From Amphibacillus sp. MSJ-3 (GTDB lineage: Bacteria > Bacillota > Bacilli > Bacillales > Amphibacillaceae), in NCBI RefSeq assembly GCF_018919165.1, contig NZ_JAHLQM010000010.1, positions 1 through 64,000 on the forward strand: a stretch of 64,000 bases of DNA. Reading direction: 5' to 3'. Below the pieces are notes generated by a model. That model was not told where the DNA came from. It did no database searches and saw only the letters and a program-made list of their open reading frames with translations. Position numbers and translations under genes: made by a program. Shown piece by piece: positions 40,719 through 48,973 of this stretch (positions within the stretch are counted from its first letter, which is position 1; each line of letters starts with the position of its first letter).

Positions 40719-42071
40719 TTATAGAGATTTTAATTGATTGATTAAATCTTCAATCTCTTGATTGAATGATTGATCTTCACTAATTAAACGTGAAATTTTT
40801 TCGTGAGCATGTAAAACAGTGGTATGATCCCGGCCACCAAATTCATCACCGATTTTAGGTAATGATAAATCGGTAAGCTCCCTGGATAAGTACATTGCAA
40901 TTTGTCTTGGAAAAGCAACGGATCTCGTTCTCTTTTTAGCTGCAAATTCCTCTAATTTAATATTGTACTTATCAGCAATTAACTCTTGTATGGTTGTAAC
41001 GGTAATCATCTTCGGTCTAGAACTAGGAATAATGTCTTTAAGTGCTTCAGCTGCTAATGCTGCATCGATATCTTGATTAATTAGTGATGAGTAGGCAACA
41101 ATACGAATTAATGCACCCTCTAATTCTCGAATATTTGTGTCGATTTGATTTGCAATATATAACATTACTTCATTAGAAATATCAAGTCCTTCAGCCTTAG
41201 CCTTCTTACGCAGAATTGCAATTCTTGTTTCCAAATCTGGTGGCGTAATATCTGTAATCAGTCCCCATTCAAATCGGGAACGAAGGCGATCTTCCAGTGT
41301 TGGAATTTCCTTTGGTGGTCGATCACTCGAAATAATAATTTGCTTACTCTCTTCATGTAAAGTATTAAATGTATGGAAAAATTCCTCTTGAGTTTGTTCT
41401 TTCCCTGCTAAAAATTGAATATCATCAACTAGCAGAATATCGACATTCCGATATTTATTTCTAAAGTTTTCAGCTTTATTATCACGAATTGAATTGATAA
41501 ATTCATTTGTAAATTTTTCAGATGATAAGTAAACAACATTAGCATTGGGATTATGCTTTATGACATAATGACCAATCGCATGCATTAAGTGCGTTTTTCC
41601 TAATCCAACCCCACCATAGATAAAAAGTGGGTTATAAGCTTTTGCAGGTGTTTCAGCGACAGCTAATGAAGCAGCATGTGCAAATCGATTACCAGAGCCA
41701 ATCACGAAGGTATCAAAAGTGTATTTATCATTTAACATCATTTTTGATTGATGATAGTTTTCATTGTTAACGATTGGTGGTTTTCGATTTAATTTATGCT
41801 TGTTATCTTCTACTATTTTTTCATCATCTGGTAAAACAAAGCTTGTTTTTAATCTTGTCCCTGCTACAGCAAAGATCGTATCGGATACAAGTTCCGTATA
41901 ACTTCTTTCTAACCAATCACGGGTAAATTCATTTGGGGCAGTGACAACCAGGGTATCATCAATTATTTCATTTGCTTTAGTATTTTTAAACCATGTTTCA
42001 AAACTTTCACCAGCCATTTTATCTTTAAGATGTGAAAGTACACTTGCCCATAATTCTTCAATGTTTTCCAT
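40719..42071 (-). CDS. dnaA: Chromosomal replication initiator DnaA
   Basis: AAA+ initiator, 450 residues. Domain I (1-80; [22 protein letters not shown]), linker II, domain III with Walker [17 protein letters not shown] and Walker [16 protein letters not shown], and domain IV with the DNA-binding signature [17 protein letters not shown] at 42071 with GAAAGGGG 7 bases upstream; the frame opens at 42107. DnaA boxes flank the gene on both sides. YabA, DnaN, Soj and Noc in this window are known regulators. Confidence 0.98.
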   Translation of the reverse strand: MENIEELWASVLSHLKDKMAGESFETWFKNTKANEIIDDTLVVTAPNEFTRDWLERSYTELVSDTIFAVAGTRLKTSFVLPDDEKIVEDNKHKLNRKPPIVNNENYHQSKMMLNDKYTFDTFVIGSGNRFAHAASLAVAETPAKAYNPLFIYGGVGLGKTHLMHAIGHYVIKHNPNANVVYLSSEKFTNEFINSIRDNKAENFRNKYRNVDILLVDDIQFLAGKEQTQEEFFHTFNTLHEESKQIIISSDRPPKEIPTLEDRLRSRFEWGLITDITPPDLETRIAILRKKAKAEGLDISNEVMLYIANQIDTNIRELEGALIRIVAYSSLINQDIDAALAAEALKDIIPSSRPKMITVTTIQELIADKYNIKLEEFAAKKRTRSVAFPRQIAMYLSRELTDLSLPKIGDEFGGRDHTTVLHAHEKISRLISEDQSFNQEIEDLINQLKSL

Positions 42072-42230
42072 CAATAATCCCCTTTCAATTTGATAGAAAC
42101 TATTCAATTGGTGGAAGGATTCGTACTTAATTACTAGTATCGATAGATGTGCACCAAAGAGTAGTTAACAAGTTGTTTTCATAAAGTTTACTTATCTGCA
42201 TAGAGTTTAGATTAAGAGGAAAAATCAGAT

Positions 42231-42285
42231 AAAAAACCTCTCGCAATCTATTTCATAAATGAAAATAGATCGAAAGGTTTACGAT
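42231..42285 (-). terminator. Terminator-like hairpin upstream of dnaA
   Basis: Minus strand AACCTTTCGATCTATTTTC pairs with GAAATAGATTGCGAGAGGTT (bulged), then TTTTTTATCTGATTTTT. The strand is that of dnaA, 160 bases before its start. A GCAATC just upstream can pair with GATTGC in the 3' arm, so an alternative fold exists. It may be an insulator, a small RNA terminator, or a dnaA attenuator. Confidence 0.5.
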
Positions 42286-42334
42286 TGCCTATATGTATAA
42301 CGGTTTTGATAAGGACTAAAAAACATGATCATAT

Positions 42335-42629
42335 TTATCCAGTTATACACAGGCCTGTTAGTTATTCAATCTACATTGATGTTAATAACTATCCACAGGT
42401 TATCCACGTGCTGTGGATAGTTATTAACTTGTGATTATTCTTTTCTTATTTATTAACAATAATTTTAGCAAAAAGCGATAGAATTTGCAAGGTGATTCGA
42501 CACTTATCCACAAACCTTTTTGCTTGTTTAAAAAAATCATCCACAGCTAGTTAATTTGTGATTTAATTGTCTATATCTTGTGTGGATATCTTTTTTACTT
42601 TTAATTTGACTTGAATAAGATGTGGACAA
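42335..42629. other. oriC: Origin region upstream of dnaA: DnaA-box cluster
   Basis: DnaA-box matches: TTATACACA 42343-42351; CTATCCACA 42389-42397; TTATCCACG 42400-42408; TGTGGATAG 42412-42420 (minus); TTATCCACA 42504-42512; TCATCCACA 42537-42545; TGTGGATAT 42581-42589 (minus); TGTGGACAA 42621-42629 (minus). At least eight sites with no more than one mismatch to TTATNCACA. AT-rich runs lie between 42421 and 42475. With the dnaA-dnaN cluster it forms a bipartite origin. Confidence 0.85.
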
Positions 42630-42655
42630 TTTGTTCAATACGGAGGCATTAAATC

Positions 42656-42718
42656 ATGGAAGATAAAATGAGTTTTAAAACTGTACTTTTGAAAAATAAT
42701 TTTATGAAACTTTGGTAA
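42656..42718 (+). CDS. Possible 20-residue peptide at the origin
   Basis: ATG at 42656 with CGGAGG 9 bases upstream; the product would be MEDKMSFKTVLLKNNFMKLW. No similarity to a known peptide is recognised. It could be a leader peptide or chance. It lies just past the last DnaA box, and an inverted repeat (CTTCAATCA 42735-42743, TGATTGAAG 42794-42802) follows. Confidence 0.25.
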   Translation: MEDKMSFKTVLLKNNFMKLW

Positions 42719-42895
42719 AGGTAATAAAATGAATCTTCAATCAGGGGGATCTTTTTTTTATCCAGCAATTTAAATCCGCTAGCTTTCCTTTTTTGATTGA
42801 AGCGGGGAGCATAGAGTCTGTTTATTTAAAATAAGAAGTTTTTAAAAAAGTTTTCGACTTATTTAATGATATCTACTTAATAAAGGAGATTCTTA

Positions 42896-42925
42896 TTGAC
42901 AGACAAAGAAGTTATTACGTATAAT
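42896..42925 (+). promoter_or_regulatory. Sigma-A promoter of rpmH
   Basis: TTGACA (42896-42901), 18-base spacer, TATAAT (42920-42925): both hexamers are perfect. The leader to the rpmH ATG is about 52 bases. Confidence 0.85.
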
Positions 42926-42983
42926 GTATGAGGTTAAGCAGACTTAATGTTGATTTTTAATTCCTCAGGGGGTGTAATATAAT

Positions 42984-43118
42984 ATGAAACGCACATTTCA
43001 GCCGAAAAACCGTCAACGTAAAAAAGTTCACGGATTTCGTTCACGTATGAGTACAAAAAACGGACGTAATGTTTTAGCTCGTCGACGTAAAAAAGGAAGA
43101 AAAGTATTATCAGCATAG
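42984..43118 (+). CDS. rpmH: Large ribosomal subunit protein bL34
   Basis: 44 residues, very basic: [20 protein letters not shown] at the start and an arginine/lysine-rich C-terminus ending KGRKVLSA. This is the invariant bL34 sequence. SD GGGGG before the ATG. First gene to the right of the origin, followed by an attenuator-like hairpin and rnpA. Conserved dnaA-rpmH-rnpA arrangement. Confidence 0.97.
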   Translation: MKRTFQPKNRQRKKVHGFRSRMSTKNGRNVLARRRKKGRKVLSA

Positions 43119-43150
43119 GCCACTGACAACATTTCAGTGGTCTTTTTTCC
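43119..43150 (+). terminator. Hairpin with T run between rpmH and rnpA
   Basis: GCCACTG/CAGTGGTC stem (43119-43142) followed by TTTTTT. It probably lets ribosomal protein L34 be made in excess over RnpA by partial termination. Confidence 0.75.
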
Positions 43151-43191
43151 ACTTATGATGAGAAGTAATGAAAACAATGGGGGAATACAGG

Positions 43192-43530
43192 ATGCGTAAG
43201 CAACATCGATTAAAATCAAATGATGACTTTCAGAAGGTTTTTAAAAACGGCAAATCATTTGCAAATCGGCAATTAGTGCTGTATTATCTTCCAAAACAAG
43301 ACCAAACCTATTTTAGGGTTGGTTTATCTGTTTCAAAGAAAATTGGTAATGCTGTTGTCAGAAATCGAGTTAAACGTTATCTTAGACAAGCTTTTCATGA
43401 ACTAGAAATAGATATTGAACAAGCATATGATTTCGTTATCATTGCTAGGAATCCAACAAAAAATATGGATTATCACCAAATAAAAAGAAGTTTAACTCAT
43501 GTTTTATCAAAGTCAAAGTTATTACTGTAA
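43192..43530 (+). CDS. rnpA: Ribonuclease P protein component
   Basis: Basic protein subunit of RNase P that assists tRNA 5' maturation. Family motif [14 protein letters not shown] (RNR box) at about residues 60-73; N-terminal [21 protein letters not shown]. 112 residues from the ATG at 43192 with GGGGG 8 bases upstream; the frame opens at 43168. Confidence 0.96.
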   Translation: MRKQHRLKSNDDFQKVFKNGKSFANRQLVLYYLPKQDQTYFRVGLSVSKKIGNAVVRNRVKRYLRQAFHELEIDIEQAYDFVIIARNPTKNMDYHQIKRSLTHVLSKSKLLL

Positions 43531-43651
43531 GGGGATTAAAGAGATAATTAATAATATCTTACCTAGTTTCTAGTATTCATGCTAAGATAATGATAAAATA
43601 ATTTATGAGTTATACATAAATGTGTATCATTGTTTGTTAAGGAGGAAAATT

Positions 43652-44431
43652 ATGCGTAAAAATAGGCGCAAAAAATTCTTAATTATCGTGGCCTTACTAG
43701 GATTAATCTTAGTACTATCAGGTTGTGGAGATGTTAAACAGCCAATCACTGCTGAAAGCGAAGGCTTTTGGGACTCTTACTTTGTTTATCCATTATCATG
43801 GATTATTATTCAGGTTGCTAATCTTTTTAATGGTAGCTTCGGATTAGCTATAGTTATTGTAACAATACTTATACGATTAATTTTAGTACCACTGAATATT
43901 AAACAGTTGAAGAGTACAAAAGCAATGCAAGAAATTCAACCAAAGTTAAAAGAAATTCAAGAAAAATATAGTTCAAAAGATGCGAAAACCCAAGAAAAAT
44001 TACAACAAGAACAAATGAAATTATTCCAAGAGCATAATGTAAATCCATTAGCTGGTTGTTTGCCAATATTTATTCAGATGCCAATCTTGGTTGGTTTATA
44101 CCAATCCATTGTGCGAACACCAGGGTTACAAGATGGTGTCTTCTTATGGTTTGAGTTGTCTCAACCTGACCCATATTATATTTTGCCAATTATTGCAGCG
44201 ACCGCGACCTTTTTCCAACAAAAATTATCGATGATGGGGACAGACCAAGCAGAAGCAAACCCTCAAATGTCAATGATGTTATATATGATGCCGATTATGA
44301 TCGGGATGATGTCAATGTTCTTCCCTGCAGCCTTATCATTATATTGGGTAGTTGGTAATGTGTTTATGGTTTTACAAACAATTTTCATAAGAAAACCGTT
44401 TAAATTTCAACAAACTTCGGGAGGAAAATAA
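43652..44431 (+). CDS. yidC: Membrane protein insertase YidC/SpoIIIJ
   Basis: Insertase and chaperone for membrane proteins; SpoIIIJ is needed for sigma-G activation in sporulating cells. Lipoprotein signal with lipobox LVLSGC (about residue 25), five TMs, the conserved arginine in TILIRLILVPLNIKQLKSTK that forms the hydrophilic groove, and the cytoplasmic helical hairpin (EIQPKLKEIQEKYSSKDAK). 259 residues from the ATG at 43652 with AAGGAGG. Followed 2 bases later by jag. Confidence 0.95.
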   Translation: MRKNRRKKFLIIVALLGLILVLSGCGDVKQPITAESEGFWDSYFVYPLSWIIIQVANLFNGSFGLAIVIVTILIRLILVPLNIKQLKSTKAMQEIQPKLKEIQEKYSSKDAKTQEKLQQEQMKLFQEHNVNPLAGCLPIFIQMPILVGLYQSIVRTPGLQDGVFLWFELSQPDPYYILPIIAATATFFQQKLSMMGTDQAEANPQMSMMLYMMPIMIGMMSMFFPAALSLYWVVGNVFMVLQTIFIRKPFKFQQTSGGK

Positions 44432-44433
44432 TT

Positions 44434-45057
44434 GTGAAACAAGTAACCGCTTCTGGACAAACTGTAGATGATGCGGTCCAATCAGCGTTACAGCAACTTA
44501 ACACCACAGAGGACCGGGTCAATATTGAAATTATTGATGAAGGTAAAAAAGGGATATTGGGTATTTTCGGTGCCAAACGCTCAATTGTAAAAGTAACGGT
44601 AAAGGATAATCCAATTGATCTAGCGACTAAGTACTTAGATGAAATTGTTCGAGCATTTTCGGATGACCTTGTTATTGATAGTGTGGTTGATCAAAATAAT
44701 GTTACTTTTAATTTATCAGGTGAAAAAATTGCAATGATTATCGGTAAACGTGGTCAAACTTTAAATGCCATTCAACACCTGGTGCAGATTATGTTAAATC
44801 GACATACGACAGAATATTTCCGTGTCGTAGTCGATGCAGAGGGCTATCGTCAAAGAAGGGAAGAGACCTTAAAACAGCTAGCTGAACGTTTAGCTGATAA
44901 GGCAATAAAAGTTAAGAAAAATGTCACCTTAGAACCGATGCCATCATATGAACGAAAAATCATTCATAGTGTTTTACAAAATAATTCTAAGGTAGAGACG
45001 CATTCTGACGGTTCAGATCCTAATCGTTTCGTCGTCATTAAACCAATAGTAAAATAA
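44434..45057 (+). CDS. jag: Jag/KhpB RNA-binding protein
   Basis: Jag N-terminal domain (residues 1-50, GQTVDDAVQSALQQLN), KH domain with GKRGQTLNAIQHLVQ, and R3H domain (RRRRE-type YRQRREETLKQLAERLADK and the C-terminal SYERKIIHSVLQ). 207 residues. It binds RNA and acts in wall growth and division control in other Firmicutes. GTG start at 44434 with GGGAGG. Coupled to yidC. A transposase-tail hairpin follows the stop codon. Confidence 0.93.
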   Translation: MKQVTASGQTVDDAVQSALQQLNTTEDRVNIEIIDEGKKGILGIFGAKRSIVKVTVKDNPIDLATKYLDEIVRAFSDDLVIDSVVDQNNVTFNLSGEKIAMIIGKRGQTLNAIQHLVQIMLNRHTTEYFRVVVDAEGYRQRREETLKQLAERLADKAIKVKKNVTLEPMPSYERKIIHSVLQNNSKVETHSDGSDPNRFVVIKPIVK

Positions 45058-45061
45058 TTGT

Positions 45062-45223
45062 TTAAAAAGAGGCTGGGACATAACTAATCAAAAAAATGGT
45101 TTCAAGCATTAAAATTTACTTGAAACCATTTTTTGTTGGATTTTTTCTTTCTTCTATTATTGGATTGTTGCTTCTGGCGATAAACTTCCTCAGATTCACC
45201 GCCATAAACGCAAATCCCAATTT
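45062..45223 (-). pseudogene. C-terminal fragment of a DDE transposase (IS1182-like)
   Basis: On the minus strand one frame reads KLGFAFMAVNLRKFIARSNN, a short linker, a single in-frame stop, then ILMLETIFLISYVPASF and a stop at 45062. This resembles the end of IS1182-group transposases, including the terminal YVPASF. No N-terminal part remains. A stem of GGTTTCAAG/CTTGAAACC (45098-45127) followed by Ts makes it an efficient-looking terminator for jag on the plus strand. The family assignment is from memory. Confidence 0.65.
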
Positions 45224-45236
45224 ATTTTATTAATTT

Positions 45237-45275
45237 AAAACTTATCTACAAGTGGATAAGTTTTCTTTTTTTATT
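45237..45275 (+). terminator. Intrinsic terminator between jag and mnmE
   Basis: AAAACTTATC/GATAAGTTTT hairpin with an 8-base loop and a T run. It contains a TTATCTACA sequence similar to a DnaA box, which is likely a by-product of the stem. Confidence 0.75.
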
Positions 45276-45487
45276 TTTTGATTATAATTAACATGTGAAT
45301 AAAAGTGTTAAAATAATCTGTATTGTTTAATCTGTGGATAAAAGCTAGGGGAATGGTGAAAAAATTGGCTGGGAAAAATTTATTCCAATTATGATTTATT
45401 TATGTTATCCTATAACGTTGGTACTATCAATTATCTAACTAGTTTTAGTTTTTTATAGAGAAATACTTTTTATTGGAGGTGATGGTG

Positions 45488-46864
45488 ATGGATTTTGATA
45501 CAATTGCGGCTATTTCTACACCGCTTGGAGAAGGAGCTATAGCTATCGTCAGGTTAAGTGGTGACCAAGCTTTAATGATAGCAAATAAGATTTTTTCAGG
45601 ACAGGATTTATTAAAAGTACAATCGCACACCATTCATTACGGTAGAATCATTGACCCACAAACAAATCAAATGATTGAAGAAGTAATGGTTAGTGTGATG
45701 AAGGCACCAAAAACTTTTACGCGAGAAGATGTTGTTGAGATTAATTGTCATGGTGGACTGGCTTCAGTTAATCGTTTATTAGAACTTGTATTACAATATG
45801 GCGCAAGATTGGCCGAGCCAGGTGAATTCACTAAACGTGCCTTTTTAAATGGAAGAATTGATTTATCACAGGCTGAGGCTGTAATGGATTTAATCCGAGC
45901 AAAAACAGATCGAGCAATGGATGTAGCGATTAAGCAATTAGATGGCAAGTTATCAAAGTTAATTCATCGCTTAAGAGAAGAATTAATTGAAACAGTTGCA
46001 CATGTTGAAGTGAATATCGATTATCCAGAATATGATGATGTTGAAGAGATGACCCACGCCATGTTATTAGAAAAAACCTCTCGCATTTCCCATGAAATTG
46101 AAAAGCTCTTAGCTATGGCAAAACAAGGGAAGATTTTAAGAGAGGGAATTGCAACTGCCATTATTGGTCGACCGAACGTAGGTAAATCATCATTGATGAA
46201 TACCTTAGTTCAAGAAAATAAAGCCATTGTTACTGATGTCCCTGGAACGACTCGCGATATAATTGAAGAGTATGTAAATATTCGTGGGATTCCGCTTCGG
46301 CTTGTTGATACAGCTGGTATCAGGGAAACGGATGATATTGTTGAGAAAATAGGTGTTGACCGATCACGTCAAGTTTTAAAAGAAGCAGATTTAATCTTAT
46401 TAGTCTTAAATAATCATGAAACATTGTCTGATCAAGATCGTCAATTGTTTGACTTAGTAAAGGATCTAGAGTTCATTGTCTTAATTAATAAATCAGATCT
46501 CCCGACTAAGCTTGATCAGGAAGAGGTTGAGCGCTTGGCTGGGAGCCAGCCTATTATCTCGACTTCATTGATTGAAGAGGAAGGTATTGAAGATTTAGAA
46601 GAAGCGATTGCCAATCTATTTTTATCAGGACAGTTAGAAACAGATGATTTATCCTATGTTTCTAATGTTCGCCATATTGAATTGCTGAAGCAAGCATTAA
46701 TTGCTCTTGACGATGCAAGAGCAGCGATTGATGCTGGAATGCCAATGGACCTTGTCCAAATCGATGTCACTAGAACATGGCAAATTCTTGGAGAAATTAT
46801 TGGTGATACTGTTCAGGATAGTTTGATTGATCAACTATTTTCCCAATTCTGTTTAGGGAAATAG
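45488..46864 (+). CDS. mnmE: tRNA modification GTPase MnmE
   Basis: With MnmG it makes carboxymethylaminomethyl-uridine at wobble U34. N-terminal folate-binding domain ([21 protein letters not shown]), helical domain, inserted G domain (P-loop [11 protein letters not shown]2 TTRD, G3 DTAGI, G4 NKSD), and the C-terminal FCLGK motif with the catalytic cysteine. 458 residues from the ATG at 45488 with GGAGGTGAT; the frame opens at 45473. Confidence 0.96.
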   Translation: MDFDTIAAISTPLGEGAIAIVRLSGDQALMIANKIFSGQDLLKVQSHTIHYGRIIDPQTNQMIEEVMVSVMKAPKTFTREDVVEINCHGGLASVNRLLELVLQYGARLAEPGEFTKRAFLNGRIDLSQAEAVMDLIRAKTDRAMDVAIKQLDGKLSKLIHRLREELIETVAHVEVNIDYPEYDDVEEMTHAMLLEKTSRISHEIEKLLAMAKQGKILREGIATAIIGRPNVGKSSLMNTLVQENKAIVTDVPGTTRDIIEEYVNIRGIPLRLVDTAGIRETDDIVEKIGVDRSRQVLKEADLILLVLNNHETLSDQDRQLFDLVKDLEFIVLINKSDLPTKLDQEEVERLAGSQPIISTSLIEEEGIEDLEEAIANLFLSGQLETDDLSYVSNVRHIELLKQALIALDDARAAIDAGMPMDLVQIDVTRTWQILGEIIGDTVQDSLIDQLFSQFCLGK

Positions 46865-46937
46865 GGCAGTTTCACTTTATCTTTTAAAATTGTTCTTGGC
46901 CGATTGCAGTAAAAAAAATTTTAAGGAGTGAAAAGAA

Positions 46938-48824
46938 ATGATATATGATGCAGGTCATTATGACGTTATTGTCATTGGTTCTGGGCATGCTGGTGTTGAA
47001 GCGGCAAATGCAGCAGTAAAGCGTGGTGCCAAAACATTAATGTTGACCCTAAATTTAGATATGATCGCCTTTATGCCATGTAACCCATCAATTGGAGGAC
47101 CTGCAAAGGGGGTTGTCGTTCGAGAAATTGATGCACTCGGAGGGTTAATGGGTAAAGTTATCGATAAAACCTATATTCAGATGCGAATGTTAAACACAAG
47201 AAAAGGACCAGCAGTGAGAGCCTTGCGTGCACAAGCAGATAAGCCCTTATATGTTCAAGAAATGAAACACCAACTAGAGTTATTGGACAATTTAACGATT
47301 CGCCAAGCAATGGTTGAAAAGTTAATCGTAGAAGACGGCGTATGTAAGGGTGTTATCACCGAGACAAAGGCGGCTTATTATGCGAAGTCGGTCATTATTA
47401 CAACAGGAACTTTTATGCGTGGTCGTGTGATTTTAGGGGATATCTCTTATCAAAGTGGTCCAAATAACCAACGCCCATCGGTTAAACTATCGGAGAATCT
47501 AGAGGAATTAGGCTTTAAGCTTGTTCGCTTTAAAACAGGGACACCACCAAGGGTTAATTCAAGATCAATTGATTATTCAAAAACGGAAATTCAACCAGGT
47601 GATGCCCATCCGAGCCATTTTTCTTATGAAACAATAGACAAGTGTATTGAACAAATACCTTGTTGGTTAACTTATACAAATGAACAGACTCATCAATTAA
47701 TTGATGAAAATTTAAATCTATCCCCAATGTATTCCGGTATGATCAAGGGAACTGGCCCTAGATACTGTCCATCAATTGAGGATAAAGTCGTTCGTTTCCA
47801 TGATAAGCCACGTCACCAAATCTTTTTAGAACCAGAAGGGCGGGGGACAGAAGAAGTATATGTTCAAGGTCTGTCTACTTCACTTCCTGAATTTATTCAA
47901 GAAAAAATGGTTCGCTCGATTGAAGGTTTAGAAAATGCTGAAATTATGCGATCTGGTTATGCTATTGAATATGATGCAGTCGTCCCAAATCAATTATGGC
48001 CAACTCTAGAAGTAAAAAATATCAGTGGTTTATTTACAGCAGGCCAAATTAATGGGACATCCGGATATGAGGAAGCTGCTGGTCAAGGACTGATGGCGGG
48101 AATTAATGCTGCTGCTCATGCTCTAGAACTTGATACCTTAGTCTTAGATCGGTCTCAAGCCTATATAGGTGTTCTAATTGATGATTTAGTGACAAAAGGA
48201 ACAAGTGAGCCTTATCGATTATTAACATCCCGTGCAGAGTATCGCTTGTTACTTCGTCATGATAATGCAGATTTAAGACTAACCGAAATCGGTCATCAAA
48301 TCGGCTTAATCAGTGAAGCGCGTTATCAAACTTTCCAAGAAAAACTTGCTCTGATTAAAAATGAGCAGGAGCGACTAAGAAAAGCAACCATTAAACCAAC
48401 GGAAGCTTTAAATGAGGCACTAACAAAAGCAGGTGGCAGTCAGCTTAAAGAACCGATCAAAGCACTAGACTTCATGAAAAGACCAGAAGTCGATTATCCA
48501 TTCATTCATCAGTTTATTCCAGCGCCAATTGACTTACCTGCTGATGTTATTGAGCAAATTGAAATACAAGCTAAATACCAAGGTTATATTGAAAAGTCAA
48601 TGCAACAAGTAGAACGAATGAAGAAGATGGAAGCGAAGGCCATCCCTGAAAATATTGACTATGATGCAATCACAGGGATAGCAACGGAGGCTAAGCAAAG
48701 ATTAAAGAAAGTTCAACCTTTATCAGTGGGCCAAGCCTCCCGAATATCAGGGGTAAATCCTGCAGATATTTCTATTTTGCTTGTTTATATTGAACATGGT
48801 CAAATTGCAAGAATAAAAGAGTAA
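46938..48824 (+). CDS. mnmG: tRNA uridine-5-carboxymethylaminomethyl modification enzyme MnmG
   Basis: FAD-dependent partner of MnmE. N-terminal FAD-binding [20 protein letters not shown], conserved [21 protein letters not shown], the catalytic-region cysteine in [11 protein letters not shown]-type [11 protein letters not shown], and a C-terminal helical domain ending in [13 protein letters not shown]. 628 residues. ATG with AAGGAG. In B. subtilis rsmG follows directly; here a phosphatase gene is inserted on the opposite strand. Confidence 0.96.
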   Translation: MIYDAGHYDVIVIGSGHAGVEAANAAVKRGAKTLMLTLNLDMIAFMPCNPSIGGPAKGVVVREIDALGGLMGKVIDKTYIQMRMLNTRKGPAVRALRAQADKPLYVQEMKHQLELLDNLTIRQAMVEKLIVEDGVCKGVITETKAAYYAKSVIITTGTFMRGRVILGDISYQSGPNNQRPSVKLSENLEELGFKLVRFKTGTPPRVNSRSIDYSKTEIQPGDAHPSHFSYETIDKCIEQIPCWLTYTNEQTHQLIDENLNLSPMYSGMIKGTGPRYCPSIEDKVVRFHDKPRHQIFLEPEGRGTEEVYVQGLSTSLPEFIQEKMVRSIEGLENAEIMRSGYAIEYDAVVPNQLWPTLEVKNISGLFTAGQINGTSGYEEAAGQGLMAGINAAAHALELDTLVLDRSQAYIGVLIDDLVTKGTSEPYRLLTSRAEYRLLLRHDNADLRLTEIGHQIGLISEARYQTFQEKLALIKNEQERLRKATIKPTEALNEALTKAGGSQLKEPIKALDFMKRPEVDYPFIHQFIPAPIDLPADVIEQIEIQAKYQGYIEKSMQQVERMKKMEAKAIPENIDYDAITGIATEAKQRLKKVQPLSVGQASRISGVNPADISILLVYIEHGQIARIKE

Positions 48825-48877
48825 AGCCCTTCAGCTTTTAGTGAAAGTTTTATTCCACCTTGCTAATAGGATTTGAA

Positions 48878-48925
48878 ATAAAAACCCAAGAATATGCGTG
48901 TTGCAATATTCTTGGGTTTTTTTGT
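48878..48925. terminator. Bidirectional terminator between mnmG and the phosphatase gene
   Basis: AACCCAAGAATAT/ATATTCTTGGGTT stem with a loop of about 8 bases and T runs on both sides. The two genes converge here. Confidence 0.92.
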
Positions 48926-48973
48926 AGTTTATTTTGTTGCTAGTTTTTACTGGTTGTACAAGCAAAATAATGA

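Noticed and set aside
43028-43219. Minus-strand open frames over rpmH
   Set aside because: They are antisense shadows of the basic, codon-biased rpmH gene.
45333-45341. Perfect DnaA box (TGTGGATAA, minus) between jag and mnmE
   Set aside because: A single 9-base match is expected about once by chance in 64 kb of this composition, and it stands alone.
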